NCBI GenBank assembly: GCA_900766135.1
Contig: CAAFUF010000039.1
Span: 1 to 64,000 of the forward strand
DNA from: Paenibacillaceae bacterium
GTDB taxonomy: Bacteria > Bacillota > Bacilli > Paenibacillales > Paenibacillaceae
Reading direction: 5' to 3'
Length of the DNA stretch: 64,000 nucleotides
How positions within the stretch are numbered: position 1 is the stretch's first letter; every line of letters begins with the position of its first letter. This document shows, piece by piece, positions 23,869 to 32,319 of this stretch. The notes beneath the pieces are model-generated. The model was not told where the DNA came from. It searched no databases and was given only the letters and a program-made list of their open reading frames with translations. Position numbers and translations under genes: made by a program.

Positions 23869-24771
23869 ATGCAGAGGGGAGAATTAGCGCAGGTTATCGA
23901 GCGCTTTACGATGACAGATGGCATGCATGAGACGTTGATTCCCGGTTTGTGCTTTTTTCGGGCGTCCCAGATATCCGAACCGGTACATTCGGTTTATAAA
24001 CCATCTCTGTGCGTGGTAGCGCAGGGCTCGAAGGTTGTCATGCTGGGGCAAGAGATCTATCAGTACGATTCAGATCATTATCTGGCCGCTTCCGTAAAGT
24101 TGCCGATATCCGGGCAAGTCGTTGAAGCGTCTTCAGAAGCGCCGTATTTCTCTCTTCGGCTGCAATTTACGATGGATCAAATCCTTGATGTGCTCCAAGC
24201 CTCTGATCAAGTCGAGAGTCCAAAACGCCAATATGGACGCGGTTTGGTCATAAATCGGATGAGCGATTCTTTACACGATTCCGTAATGCGCCTCGTGCAT
24301 TTGTTGGACTCGCCCAGCGACATTCCGGTACTTGCGCAGTATGCGGTTCGTGAAATCATTTACCGGATACTTCAGGACGAGCAGGGCGATACTCTCAAGC
24401 AATTCGCATTAATCGGCAGCCATGCACAACGGGTTGCGAAGGTGATCGAAAGGGTAAACCGGGATTTTGCATTGCCTTTGCGCGTTGACGAATTAGCCGA
24501 GGAGGCTGAAATGAGCGCATCGTCCTTGTATCATTATTTTAAAGAAGTAACGGCAATGAGCCCGATCCAGTACCAAAAGCAACTTAGGCTGCAAGAAGCG
24601 CGCCGCCTTCTCCTATCCTCAACGATGGAAGCGGCTGAAGCGGCTTTTCAGGTTGGCTACGAGAGTCCCACGTACTTCAACCGAGAATACGCGCGTATGT
24701 TTGGCGCCCCCCCGATTAGGGACATCCAGCGGTTTCGCGACGCTTTGCAGGCGGGGGAGGCGCACTATTAG
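23869..24771 (+). CDS. AraC family transcriptional regulator
   Basis: 300 residues. The N-terminal AraC_N domain (cupin-like; PGLCFFRASQISEPVHSVYKPSLCVVAQGSKVV) and C-terminal double helix-turn-helix (VDELAEEAEMSASSLYHYFKEVTAMSPIQYQKQLRLQEARRLLL, then AAFQVGYESPTYFNREYARMFG) are both complete. ATG 23869 is chosen because GGAGGGG lies 9 bases upstream, although the frame opens 30 codons earlier. It is divergent from the Atu4866-MFS genes and is their probable activator. Confidence 0.88.
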   Translation: MQRGELAQVIERFTMTDGMHETLIPGLCFFRASQISEPVHSVYKPSLCVVAQGSKVVMLGQEIYQYDSDHYLAASVKLPISGQVVEASSEAPYFSLRLQFTMDQILDVLQASDQVESPKRQYGRGLVINRMSDSLHDSVMRLVHLLDSPSDIPVLAQYAVREIIYRILQDEQGDTLKQFALIGSHAQRVAKVIERVNRDFALPLRVDELAEEAEMSASSLYHYFKEVTAMSPIQYQKQLRLQEARRLLLSSTMEAAEAAFQVGYESPTYFNREYARMFGAPPIRDIQRFRDALQAGEAHY

Positions 24772-25078
24772 GCGACTTTCTGAAAATGGATGGGTGTCGC
24801 ATCAGAAATTGGAAGAGATTGTTGATCATGTGGTGTTGCCGGCCATTTTATATTTTTCTAAACCGTGAATTCTCATCTGGAGCATTTTCATGTCGTATTG
24901 ATTGGGGTTTTACTAAATACGGCGATCGGATATTCTATAGGGGTATCGGTTTAGGTTGTACTCTCTTGCTCCCTTGTCTTTTATTTATGTTGAAAGTTAT
25001 CTTTGGCTTTGCGGTTGACCACTATAGCCAAAAATTATAGGAACAAATGGCATAAGCGCGTCAAGAGGGGGTGAACAA
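24772..25078. other. intergenic region with decayed coding sequence
   Basis: No intact gene. A short stretch near 24885-24955 reads as a hydrophobic peptide (HFHVVLIGVLLNTAIGYSIGV) interrupted by stops, which looks like a fragment of a lost membrane protein. No ribosome binding site accompanies the 84-codon open frame at 24786. Confidence 0.4.
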
Positions 25079-25678
25079 ATGGTAGAACGTGAAAATTTGC
25101 TTGCCCGTCAATTTCAACTGCAAGCGGAGGCCGATGCAGTGGCGGAAGAATTGAACCTTATCCCATTGTTAAAAGCAGCCGGCATGCCGGTCAAAGTTGG
25201 AAGTGCGGCACTCGGTTTAATGGCTTGGAGAGACCTTGATATGACGGTCGTTTGTTCCAAGTTGGACATGGCTGTAATCTCTCGAATTGCTTCGCAATTG
25301 ATATTGAATCCCCAGATTCGGCAGATGAAATTCATGAACGATACCGGTAGCTGGAACACCGATCCGGCTTACCCGGACGGGTATTTTATTGGATTGGATT
25401 ACTTATCTAAAAGCGAGAACCAATGGTCACTGGATATATGGTTCGTTGATGATCCTGAGAAACAACCTGATCTGCGGCATATTCGTACGTTGCCCGGTCG
25501 TCTTCATGAAGAGGCGATTCTCTCTATCCTGCGGATCAAAACCGTCTGGGCATCGAGAGCCGAGTATGGGAAACAGGTGAAAAGCTTTGATATCTATACG
25601 GCTGTATTAGACCATCAAGTGAGCACACCCGAAGAATTCGAACAATGGCTGCAAAGCCGTAACAACATCTCACTTTGA
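25079..25678 (+). CDS. nucleotidyltransferase-fold hypothetical protein
   Basis: 199 residues. The GSAALGLMAWRDLDMTV segment (residues 41-57) has the GS plus DxD arrangement of nucleotidyltransferase-fold proteins (Asp52, Asp54). The later LDIWFVD may give the third acidic residue. The domain is otherwise divergent, and the reaction (nucleotide transfer to a small molecule or protein) is not known. GAGGGGGTG precedes the ATG. It lies 22 bp upstream of a LysE exporter. Confidence 0.65.
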   Translation: MVERENLLARQFQLQAEADAVAEELNLIPLLKAAGMPVKVGSAALGLMAWRDLDMTVVCSKLDMAVISRIASQLILNPQIRQMKFMNDTGSWNTDPAYPDGYFIGLDYLSKSENQWSLDIWFVDDPEKQPDLRHIRTLPGRLHEEAILSILRIKTVWASRAEYGKQVKSFDIYTAVLDHQVSTPEEFEQWLQSRNNISL

Positions 25679-25700
25679 GTGCTTTTGAAGGAGGAACCCG

Positions 25701-26336
25701 ATGCCGGATTTTTCAACGCTATTGGCATATGTTATCGTTGTCATTCTTCTATTTATAATTCCAGGCCCTGCCGTTCTTCTTACCATTACTCGTACCGTTC
25801 AAAACGGGCGAAGAGGAGGCATTATGGCAGGGCTTGGCATCGCCATCGGGGATTTTCTTCACACCTTATTTGCTACTGTCGGGCTTTCCACGATACTGAT
25901 GACCTCTGCACTAGCTTTCAATATGGTTAAATATGCAGGAGCGGTATACTTACTATATTTAGGAGTTCGGGCATTGATGAGTAAGCCATCAGATCCGCAA
26001 CTTCCCAAGGTTAAAACGGCAGGAGCTTTAAAGTCCTTCTTTTCGGCAATTGTAGCAGAAGTTCTTAATCCAAAGACGGCTCTGTTTTTTCTGGCGTTTT
26101 TGCCTCAATTTGTTCATCATGAACGAGGTCAAGTCACCACGCAGTTTTTGATCCTTGGTGTCGTCTTTGTGATCTTAAGTGCATTGTATACAACCTCAAT
26201 TGTACTAAGCATCTCTGCGCTTGGAAAACTGGTGAAACGGAAGACATGGTTAAGCCGGATAAGCCGGCTAAGCAGCAAATTCGTCGGAGCAATCTATATC
26301 GGACTTGGCCTAAAGGTCGCTTTCCAAAGACAGTAA
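25701..26336 (+). CDS. LysE family amino-acid/metabolite exporter
   Basis: 211 residues with about six hydrophobic segments. Family signatures: IIPGPAVLLTITRTVQNGRRGGIMAGLGIAIGD at the N-terminus, YAGAVYLLYLGVRAL, and EVLNPKTALFFLAFLPQFV. Exports amino acids or homoserine-lactone-like compounds across the cytoplasmic membrane. AAGGAGG precedes the ATG. It may be co-transcribed with the nucleotidyltransferase-fold gene; a terminator-bearing repeat follows. Confidence 0.9.
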   Translation: MPDFSTLLAYVIVVILLFIIPGPAVLLTITRTVQNGRRGGIMAGLGIAIGDFLHTLFATVGLSTILMTSALAFNMVKYAGAVYLLYLGVRALMSKPSDPQLPKVKTAGALKSFFSAIVAEVLNPKTALFFLAFLPQFVHHERGQVTTQFLILGVVFVILSALYTTSIVLSISALGKLVKRKTWLSRISRLSSKFVGAIYIGLGLKVAFQRQ

Positions 26337-26355
26337 GCCGTCCTTTAGTGATATC

Positions 26356-26419
26356 GTGGAGTAAAACAAATTGTCTAAACAGCCTTAGCTCGAATTTCTC
26401 ATCGGGCTAAGGCTGTTTT
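26356..26419 (+). repeat. dispersed 64-bp element with terminator hairpin, copy B
   Basis: Second copy of the element at 15870-15931, with a handful of substitutions and a 2-base insertion in the loop. The stem AAACAGCCTTAGC / GCTAAGGCTGTTTT is unchanged. It sits immediately after the LysE gene and probably ends its transcript. Confidence 0.75.
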
Positions 26420-26460
26420 AGTCTGGCATACTTTTCCTGTGAATATATCAATAAAACATG

Positions 26461-26488
26461 TTTACTTATTATATTATTTTGATATAAT
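26461..26488 (+). promoter_or_regulatory. promoter of the VOC-DHA2 operon
   Basis: TTTACT at 26461 and TATAAT at 26483-26488 with a 16-bp spacer, in a very AT-rich stretch. Start codon of the VOC gene at 26524. Confidence 0.45.
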
Positions 26489-26523
26489 AAAAATCAATCA
26501 AACGAATAAGGAGGAAATATAAG

Positions 26524-26874
26524 ATGTTCAAAAGCGGCAATGTGACTGTAATGGTGGCGGATATGAAAAAGGCGGTAAAATTTTACGCCGAAACACTGGG
26601 ATTGGAACTGCAGCACGGGGACGGGCATTTTGCGCAAATCGCGGCACCTGGATTGACGATCGGTCTCCTGTATCTTGCCGGAGAACAAGGTTCCCTTCCG
26701 GAAAAATCGGGCAGCATGTCCATAGGATTTGAGGTGGAGGACATGGAGTCAGCCATCGAAACGCTGAAGTCCCGCGGCGTTCAATTCCACGATTCTGTGG
26801 AAGGCAAGGCGGCCAATGTCGTGCATTTCAACGATCCTGAAGGCAATACCCTTTACTTGGTTTGCAATCGTTAA
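26524..26874 (+). CDS. VOC (glyoxalase/bleomycin-resistance) family protein
   Basis: 116 residues, two beta-alpha-beta-beta-beta modules. Seen: VTVMVADMKKAVKFYAETLGLEL at the start, DGHFAQI and GFEVEDMESAIETLKSRGVQF in the middle, and HFNDPEGNTLYLV at the end, where the Glu is a usual metal ligand. Members include dioxygenases, thiol transferases and drug-binding proteins. AAGGAGG precedes the ATG. Followed after 43 bp by a DHA2 efflux pump, with a PadR gene downstream, so it may bind or modify the compound the pump exports. Confidence 0.85.
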   Translation: MFKSGNVTVMVADMKKAVKFYAETLGLELQHGDGHFAQIAAPGLTIGLLYLAGEQGSLPEKSGSMSIGFEVEDMESAIETLKSRGVQFHDSVEGKAANVVHFNDPEGNTLYLVCNR

Positions 26875-26917
26875 GTCAAAGGGCCGCATAAAGAAGATGT
26901 AAGGAGGCGTTTTCCGC

Positions 26918-28312
26918 ATGGCCTCGAAAACCAACGTCAACATGGTGGTCGCCGGATTGCTGGCGGCGATGTTTATCGGCGCTTTGGATGCGACCGTCGT
27001 CGCCACCGCTACCCCGCATATGATCAAGGATTTGCACGGCGAGACGCTGTTCAGTTGGGTGTTTGCGATTTATACGTTGACCACCTGCGTGGCGACGCCC
27101 ATTTTCGGCAAGCTCGCCGATTTATTCGGGCGCAAGCCCGTGTTCGCCGCCGGCATCGGTTTATTCGTGCTCGGTTCCATCTTGTGCGGAGCCGCGCAAT
27201 CGATGACGGGGCTCATTGGGTTCCGGGCTTTGCAAGGATTTGGTGCCGGGGCGCTTGCGCCCGTGTGTTTTACCGTCATCGGCGATTTGTTCTCAGGCAA
27301 GCAGCGCGGCAAAATGATGGGTGTCTTTTCGTCCGTTTGGTCCGTGGCTGGTCTTCTCGGTCCGCTAATTGGAGGTTACTTCGTCGATCAAGTTTCCTGG
27401 CGATGGATTTTCTACATCAACGTGCCGATCGGCATCATCGCCCTGCTGCTGGTCGTCGTATTTTTGCACCAGCCGATCGAACGTCAGGCGAAAAAAATCG
27501 ATTACCTCGGAGCGATTATGTTTTCCATTGCCTTCTCCGGGCTGTTGTATGCGCTGCTGAGCGGCGGATCCCGGCATTCCTGGGATTCCCCGGTGATCGC
27601 GGGACTGTTTGCGGCATCGGCCGCATGTTTTATGTTGTTCCTCTGGATTGAAAAACGGGCAGAGGAACCGATGATCCCGTTGTCGATTTTCCGCATCCGC
27701 GTATTGAATGTCACTAATATCAGCGGTTTTCTGACGTTCAGCATTACGACGGGGCTGACGGTGTACTCGCCGATCTGGATTCAATCCGTGCTCGGCAATT
27801 CTGCGACAAGCTCGGGCCTGATCGCTATGCCGATGTCGCTGGCCTGGCCGCTCGCCTCCAACATTGCCGGCCGGCTCATGTACCGGGTTGGGGTTAAGGC
27901 ATCGATCGTATTCGGCTCTTCACTAGTTATGGCGGGCTCCATCTGGCTGATTGCGCTTCAGATGAACTCGCCCTACGTATTTTGGATCGGTATCCTCGTG
28001 CTAATCGGATTGGGAATGGGGTTCGTTGCGACGCCCTCCACTGTTGTCGTGCAATCGGTCGTCGGCTGGGAAAAACGCGGCGTCGCCAACGCTTCCAGCA
28101 TGGTGGCCCGTGCGCTGGGCCAAACGGTCGGCATCGCGGTATTCGGCACGATTTACAACCAGTATGTAACCATAATCGGCTCCAAAACGGAGCTGACTGC
28201 CGGAATGCATGCTGTTTTTCTGCTCATGTTGGGGATCGCGATTGCGAACCTGCTCGCCGTATCATTCCTGCCGAAACACCGCCAAGTGATGGCGCAGCAG
28301 CATTCGGCGTAA
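26918..28312 (+). CDS. MFS transporter, DHA2 (EmrB/QacA) family
   Basis: 464 residues with fourteen hydrophobic segments. Motifs: GALDATVVATATPHMIKDL in helix 1, the loop GKLADLFGRKPVF, RALQGFGAGALAPV and the antiporter motif SVAGLLGPLIGGYFVD in helix 5. Proton-driven efflux of drugs or lipophilic cations. AAGGAGGCG precedes the ATG. Shares an operon with the VOC gene; the PadR-type gene 143 bp downstream is a likely regulator. Higher GC content than the modules to its left. Confidence 0.9.
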   Translation: MASKTNVNMVVAGLLAAMFIGALDATVVATATPHMIKDLHGETLFSWVFAIYTLTTCVATPIFGKLADLFGRKPVFAAGIGLFVLGSILCGAAQSMTGLIGFRALQGFGAGALAPVCFTVIGDLFSGKQRGKMMGVFSSVWSVAGLLGPLIGGYFVDQVSWRWIFYINVPIGIIALLLVVVFLHQPIERQAKKIDYLGAIMFSIAFSGLLYALLSGGSRHSWDSPVIAGLFAASAACFMLFLWIEKRAEEPMIPLSIFRIRVLNVTNISGFLTFSITTGLTVYSPIWIQSVLGNSATSSGLIAMPMSLAWPLASNIAGRLMYRVGVKASIVFGSSLVMAGSIWLIALQMNSPYVFWIGILVLIGLGMGFVATPSTVVVQSVVGWEKRGVANASSMVARALGQTVGIAVFGTIYNQYVTIIGSKTELTAGMHAVFLLMLGIAIANLLAVSFLPKHRQVMAQQHSA

Positions 28313-28365
28313 CGGCAGGGTAATAAAGCGAAATACCGGAACCGGCCGCAAACGGAGGCGGCCAG

Positions 28366-28398
28366 GAAAAGCCGTGACCTGCGGCTTTTCTGTTTTTT
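28366..28398 (+). terminator. terminator after the DHA2 pump gene
   Basis: Stem GAAAAGCCG / CGGCTTTTC with a 7-base loop, then a T run. Confidence 0.85.
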
Positions 28399-28455
28399 CA
28401 GGCAGCCGTATGTTATACTGTTGTTTGCTTAAAAGCAGTAAAGGGGGCCTTTCGT

Positions 28456-29031
28456 TTGTACGAATTGTTCATACTCGGCGAATTGATGAATAACCCGATG
28501 CACGGCTATTTGCTGCATCAGATTTTGAACGGGATCGTTGGTCCTACGCGAAAAGTCAGCTGGGGGGCGATTTATCCGCTGATCCACGGCATGCTTGCGG
28601 ACGGGCTGATCGAACAGGTTCCCGATGAGCAACCGGAGGGTGTCAAACAAGGAAAAGGGAAAAAAATAAAGACTTATAAACTTACGGACGAAGGTAGAAT
28701 ACGTTTTTTTCGGTTGATGGAAGAACCGATTCCCTATTCGCCGGATTACGAGCTGCATTTTTATACGAAACTGAAAAATTTTGAACTGATCAACAAGGAA
28801 TTGCAGTTTTTAATTTTGCATCAATACAAAGATTACCTGCGTTATGAAATCCGCCACGAGGAAGAACGGTTGGAATATGCGAGCAAAGACGATCGGATTC
28901 CCGGGGGGGAGCAGAAATATATTCAGATCTTCTTCCGGCATCGGTTGGAAAAGCTTCGATTTGATGAAACATGGGTTATGCAGTTAATCGAGAGCCATCG
29001 CGTGGATGGACAAGGGCTTGAGCGGGAGTGA
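28456..29031 (+). CDS. PadR family transcriptional regulator
   Basis: 191 residues starting at TTG 28456 after AAGGGGG. The PadR winged helix is clear (YELFILGELMNNPMHGYLLHQIL, then SWGAIYPLIHGMLADGLIE and YKLTDEGRIRF), and a C-terminal helical dimerisation domain follows. PadR proteins repress efflux or detoxification genes until a phenolic compound or drug binds. It sits after the VOC-DHA2 pump operon. The 3' two-thirds of the gene plus 26 bp downstream (28728-29057) is duplicated at 32814-33143. Confidence 0.88.
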   Translation: MYELFILGELMNNPMHGYLLHQILNGIVGPTRKVSWGAIYPLIHGMLADGLIEQVPDEQPEGVKQGKGKKIKTYKLTDEGRIRFFRLMEEPIPYSPDYELHFYTKLKNFELINKELQFLILHQYKDYLRYEIRHEEERLEYASKDDRIPGGEQKYIQIFFRHRLEKLRFDETWVMQLIESHRVDGQGLERE

Positions 29032-29057
29032 AATTGAAAGGCTTTAGGATAGCAGAT
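28728..29057 (+). repeat. 330-bp direct repeat, left copy (inside padR)
   Basis: It matches 32814-33143 with about eight base differences and no gaps, so near 98% identity. It covers the padR 3' end and the first bases after it. The two copies bracket 3.76 kb of mosaic DNA. Confidence 0.9.
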
Positions 29058-29084
29058 CAATCATTAATAGAAGGAGTGTGTTAT

Positions 29085-29690
29085 TTGAGATCGGACATAT
29101 ATAATTGGATGCCTCTATCCATTCCGGAAATTCATGATATATTCTCTGAAATACCGATTCATTGGTGCATTGCCGGCGGTTGGGCACTGGATTTACATCT
29201 TGGTAAACAAACAAGGAAGCATAGCGATGTAGACATTGCGATTACAAGGGAGCAGCACCTGCTTGCATATCAATATTTAAATCAAGATTGGGTTTTATAT
29301 AAAGCAGAAGAAGGCAAACTTACTCTTTGGCAAGACGAGGAATACTTGCATACAACAAATGATATATGGGTTAGCAGAAGTAAAGATGCCCCATTTGTTT
29401 TTCAATTGATGCTATTGAATACAGAGGGGACCTCGTGGAAATACAATCGAAATCACTTGATAACAAGACCGGTCGATGAGTTGTTTCTAAAAACAAAGGA
29501 AGATATACCTTACATGAGACCCGAGATCCAGCTTCTTTATAAAGGAGGGGCTTCTCAAGTAAGGGAAAAAGATTATCTGGATTTTCAAACCGTACTGCCA
29601 ATTCTTTCACCTAAAGAAAAGGCATGGCTGAAATCCTCACTAAACCTTCAATTTCCGGAAGGACACGATTGGATTTCTTCTTTAAAATAG
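29085..29690 (+). CDS. aminoglycoside 2''-nucleotidyltransferase-like protein
   Basis: 201 residues from TTG 29085, which has AAGGAG 8 bases upstream; the frame opens earlier at 29028 but without such a site. IHWCIAGGWALDLHLGKQTRKHSDVDIAI (residues 25-53) gives the GGW motif and the metal-binding Asp48 and Asp50 of the ANT(2'')/LinB-like group. Similar proteins occur widely in Firmicutes and most have no proven drug substrate. It lies in the rearranged region just right of the first padR repeat, with lower GC than the pump genes before it, consistent with acquisition. Confidence 0.75.
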   Translation: MRSDIYNWMPLSIPEIHDIFSEIPIHWCIAGGWALDLHLGKQTRKHSDVDIAITREQHLLAYQYLNQDWVLYKAEEGKLTLWQDEEYLHTTNDIWVSRSKDAPFVFQLMLLNTEGTSWKYNRNHLITRPVDELFLKTKEDIPYMRPEIQLLYKGGASQVREKDYLDFQTVLPILSPKEKAWLKSSLNLQFPEGHDWISSLK

Positions 29691-29885
29691 TTTCTTCAGA
29701 CGAGGGCAATTGAAACCCCGCGGAAAGTTGCCTTACTCCTTGCATCATCCGGTTATGGATTTTACCTTGTCCAAAATTTCGCAGGTGGTTAAAGGCCGAT
29801 GTGGTATTATCCCCTCATGGTAGACAACGAAAAAAAGACATCTGGTAAGATGTACTTAAACGTTAGGTACCGGAGGGGATTTTTT

Positions 29886-30099
29886 ATGGGGAAAACAGGC
29901 CGTACTAATAATAGCTATCCTGAAGAGTTGAAAATGCAGTCCGCAAAACTGTTATCTGGATGGAAAGCCATTTGCGCAAGAAGCCTTTCGTAAAGGACGA
30001 CCGAAAACAAAGTTCGCCAGCGTAGAAGAAGAAATGGCGTACTTGAAGGCGGAAATTGAGTACTTAAAAAAACGGTATCCAAATCTACACGGGGAGTGA
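29886..30099 (+). pseudogene. IS3-family orfA remnant
   Basis: ATG 29886 begins SYPEELKMQ, the usual start of the orfA helix-turn-helix protein. The frame then breaks, and the end (GRPKTKFASVEEEMAYLKAEIEYLKKRYP, a leucine-zipper-like helix) continues in another frame to the stop at 30099. The middle of the HTH domain is deleted. Confidence 0.75.
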
Positions 30100-30305
30100 T
30101 GAGCAAAACGAGTCGGTGTGAAATTATTGAAGAGATGAGGCGGAAGTATCCTGAAGACCGAAAAATCTATCTATCCCATCTAAAGTCGATTTCCGAGTTG
30201 GAACAGGCTATTCAAGAGTACGTTTCGTTTTATAACCATGAACGTTTTCAGAAGAAACTAAACGACTGTTCCCCAGTGGAGTACCGAGAAACGGTCGCTG
30301 CATAA
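30096..30305 (+). pseudogene. IS3-family orfB (DDE transposase) remnant
   Basis: The N-terminal 20 residues (SRCEIIEEMRRKYP) are joined directly to the C-terminal end (AIQEYVSFYNHERFQKKLNDCSPVEYR). The whole catalytic region with the first two acidic residues is missing. It overlaps the orfA remnant stop, as in intact IS3 elements. Confidence 0.8.
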
Positions 30306-30353
30306 AGGTGTCTTTTACTCTTGTCTACTTGAAAGGGTTATGACCAGGCTTCT

Positions 30354-31283
30354 TTATATTTCTTTTGCATATTCAGTATTTTCAAATGCCATCGTAAGAC
30401 GCGGCAGAGGTATACCTGCCTTTTTTGCTTCTCTCACAACTTCAAGTACCGCAAAACCTGCTTTACTATTGTTGTATTCCACGAAAAGTCGTGGCAAGCT
30501 GCCTTTAGCAAAAATAACCTTGGTAAAAAGTATGCCGAGAAGGGCCGGTGGAATTTTAGTCAGCAGGAGAGAAGTGGCATCAAGCTTTGCACCTCTTGCT
30601 TTAAGTACAGGAATCATTTCCCTCATATTCAACCCAACATTGGAAAATGAGTCACTATGGTTCATGACTGCTGGGAAACTTCCCCGTTTTAACACCTCGG
30701 CTTCCATCGCTGCATTCATGGCAAAGTGATTCCATAGCCAGTTCTGCATATCCTTTATCCAACTAATTTTAAAATGGGCACTTTCAAATAGTTCTCTGAT
30801 CTTGTTGTTAATATGTTCAGTGCCTGACCGTGGTTTTTCTAGAAATACCATTTTCAAAAAGCCGCCTCTCAGCCTATTGTCCGCTATGCCGCCTCCTGCT
30901 CCGGGGAAGCCAAAGACAACATTGTTCATAGACAATGGTGCGATTGATGATTTCAAATCTTGCCAAATGTTATTGAATAGGAGGATAGGGGTATTTCCTG
31001 CAGCAGTTGATAGGAATTGTGCTGCTCCCGGAAGTTGTTCCGTGTTGACGCTCACAATAATGAGATCATAATAGGGAAGGATCTCCTCATGCAGTTTGAC
31101 GTTCCAGCTTTCTTTTATTAGCTTTTTCCCTTTTCGTGCGTCCCACATTTCAAGCTCTATACTGCTTCCGAGTGTTTCTTTCCTCCCCTTTCTAACGTAA
31201 AACTCAACTGTATGACCTGCCTGTTCGAAAGCCCATGCATATTGGGTCGATATTACACCTCTACCGAAGAATAAAATTTTCAT
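30354..31283 (-). CDS. ketopantoate reductase (ApbA/PanE)-like protein
   Basis: 309 residues. An N-terminal Rossmann segment (MKILFFGRGVISTQYAWAFEQAGHTVEFYVRKG) binds NADP(H). The usual GxGxxG is altered to GRGVIS, which is common in the broader family. The C-terminal helical domain is present (MQNWLWNHFAMNAAMEAEV, where Asn and Asn/Lys positions shape the active site). ATG 31283 has GGGGGAG upstream. It is divergent from a TetR gene with a perfect palindrome between, so it is regulated by it. Probably a 2-oxoacid reductase of unknown substrate rather than the pantothenate-pathway enzyme. Confidence 0.78.
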   Translation of the reverse strand: MKILFFGRGVISTQYAWAFEQAGHTVEFYVRKGRKETLGSSIELEMWDARKGKKLIKESWNVKLHEEILPYYDLIIVSVNTEQLPGAAQFLSTAAGNTPILLFNNIWQDLKSSIAPLSMNNVVFGFPGAGGGIADNRLRGGFLKMVFLEKPRSGTEHINNKIRELFESAHFKISWIKDMQNWLWNHFAMNAAMEAEVLKRGSFPAVMNHSDSFSNVGLNMREMIPVLKARGAKLDATSLLLTKIPPALLGILFTKVIFAKGSLPRLFVEYNNSKAGFAVLEVVREAKKAGIPLPRLTMAFENTEYAKEI

Positions 31284-31321
31284 GTTAGACTCCCCCAAAG
31301 AGTTGATAATCCGTTATTGAT

Positions 31322-31340
31322 GATACAACAACGTGTTGTA
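31322..31340. promoter_or_regulatory. TetR operator between divergent genes
   Basis: ATACAACAACGTGTTGTAT, a perfect palindrome of 8-bp arms with a 3-base centre, located 38 bp from the reductase start and 94 bp from the tetR start. Confidence 0.8.
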
Positions 31341-31434
31341 TAATAATATTGTATGGATTCACCATACAGTCATCAACCATCAGATTTTCAATATCTGTCG
31401 GATCATCTATTGAACCGGAAATGGAGGCAAAATC

Positions 31435-32004
31435 ATGAACAAGCAACCTGAGATTACAGACAAAACCAGGCAGACCTTTATAAATGTGTTCTGTGATTTA
31501 TATAGCCAAAAGCCAATTGAAAAAATATCTATTCAAGAGATTGCCAATAAGTCAGGATATAACCGCAGTACATTTTATCAATACTTTACAGATATATATG
31601 AATTGCTGAACTACGTTGAAGAGAAGGTTTTGAAATCCATTAACGAGGAAATGGCAAGCAGGGAGCTTTCTACGCATACTTTCCAGGATGCGCTTCAATG
31701 CTTGGAAAGCACAGAAGATATTTCTGTCCTAAAAGCCCTCCTGGGTGACTATGGTTCTGTTCATTTTGTTGAACGCCTGAAAAGAGAAATTCCCTTTGAG
31801 AGATTGATTGTGAATCTTCCAACAAATGATATTTTAGCGCCATATCTGATTGAGTTTTACATATCAACATTAATATCTTTGTTTCGCCTTTGGATCCGCA
31901 ACGGCAAAGATTTATCGTCCGAAGAATTGGTCAAGCTGATCGATAGCCTATTTGCAAATGGGATAAAACCGTATTATATCTTTGGCACAGTCAATGAAGG
32001 GTAA
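31435..32004 (+). CDS. TetR family transcriptional regulator
   Basis: 189 residues. The N-terminal HTH (KISIQEIANKSGYNRSTFYQYFTDIYELLNYVE, about residues 23-56) is typical. The C-terminal domain is of the TetR_C_7-like type, with a hydrophobic core for an unknown ligand. GGAGGC precedes the ATG. It presumably represses itself and the divergent reductase through the palindrome at 31322-31340. Followed directly by an IS3 remnant. Confidence 0.88.
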   Translation: MNKQPEITDKTRQTFINVFCDLYSQKPIEKISIQEIANKSGYNRSTFYQYFTDIYELLNYVEEKVLKSINEEMASRELSTHTFQDALQCLESTEDISVLKALLGDYGSVHFVERLKREIPFERLIVNLPTNDILAPYLIEFYISTLISLFRLWIRNGKDLSSEELVKLIDSLFANGIKPYYIFGTVNEG

Positions 32005-32054
32005 GAGATATCGAGTTACCGATGAGCATTGCGAGCCCAGGATGGAAGTCCAGG

Positions 32055-32290
32055 CAAAATGCCAAAGAAATTCTCTATGACGGCGTTGTCGTAACAATTC
32101 CGACTGTCCCTTTATATGACTTATACTTTTTCATGCGGACTAGGCATTTAAGGCCCATCTCCTTCATGATCCGCTGAACCTTCTTGTGGTTCACTTTCCG
32201 CCCACGGATTGCCAATTCATCACGAATACGGCGATATCCGTAACGTCCATCGTGTTCCATGTAAATTGATTGGATCACAGCTCCCAAATC
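32055..32290 (-). pseudogene. IS3-family orfB remnant, second element
   Basis: The minus-strand frame reads HDGRYGYRRIRDEL then HKKVQRIMKEMGLKCLV, the HTH_21 region of orfB. It is joined near 32085 to the late motif YDNAVIENFFGIL in another frame, so the catalytic core is deleted. Both ends are truncated, with no terminal repeats noticed. A separate event from the element at 29821. Confidence 0.75.
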
Positions 32291-32319
32291 CGCATCCGGA
32301 TCGGGTTGGTTTATACGCT

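Larger units (their letters stand above)
29821..30327 (+). mobile_element. internally deleted IS3-family element (about 507 bp)
   Basis: Imperfect terminal inverted repeats of about 22 bp are visible: TAGACAACGAAAAAAAGACA on the left and, reversed, TAGACAAGAGTAAAAGACACC on the right. Inside are pieces of orfA and orfB, but the catalytic core is gone. If transposase were supplied in trans the element could in principle still move, so it has a MITE-like structure. Confidence 0.75.
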
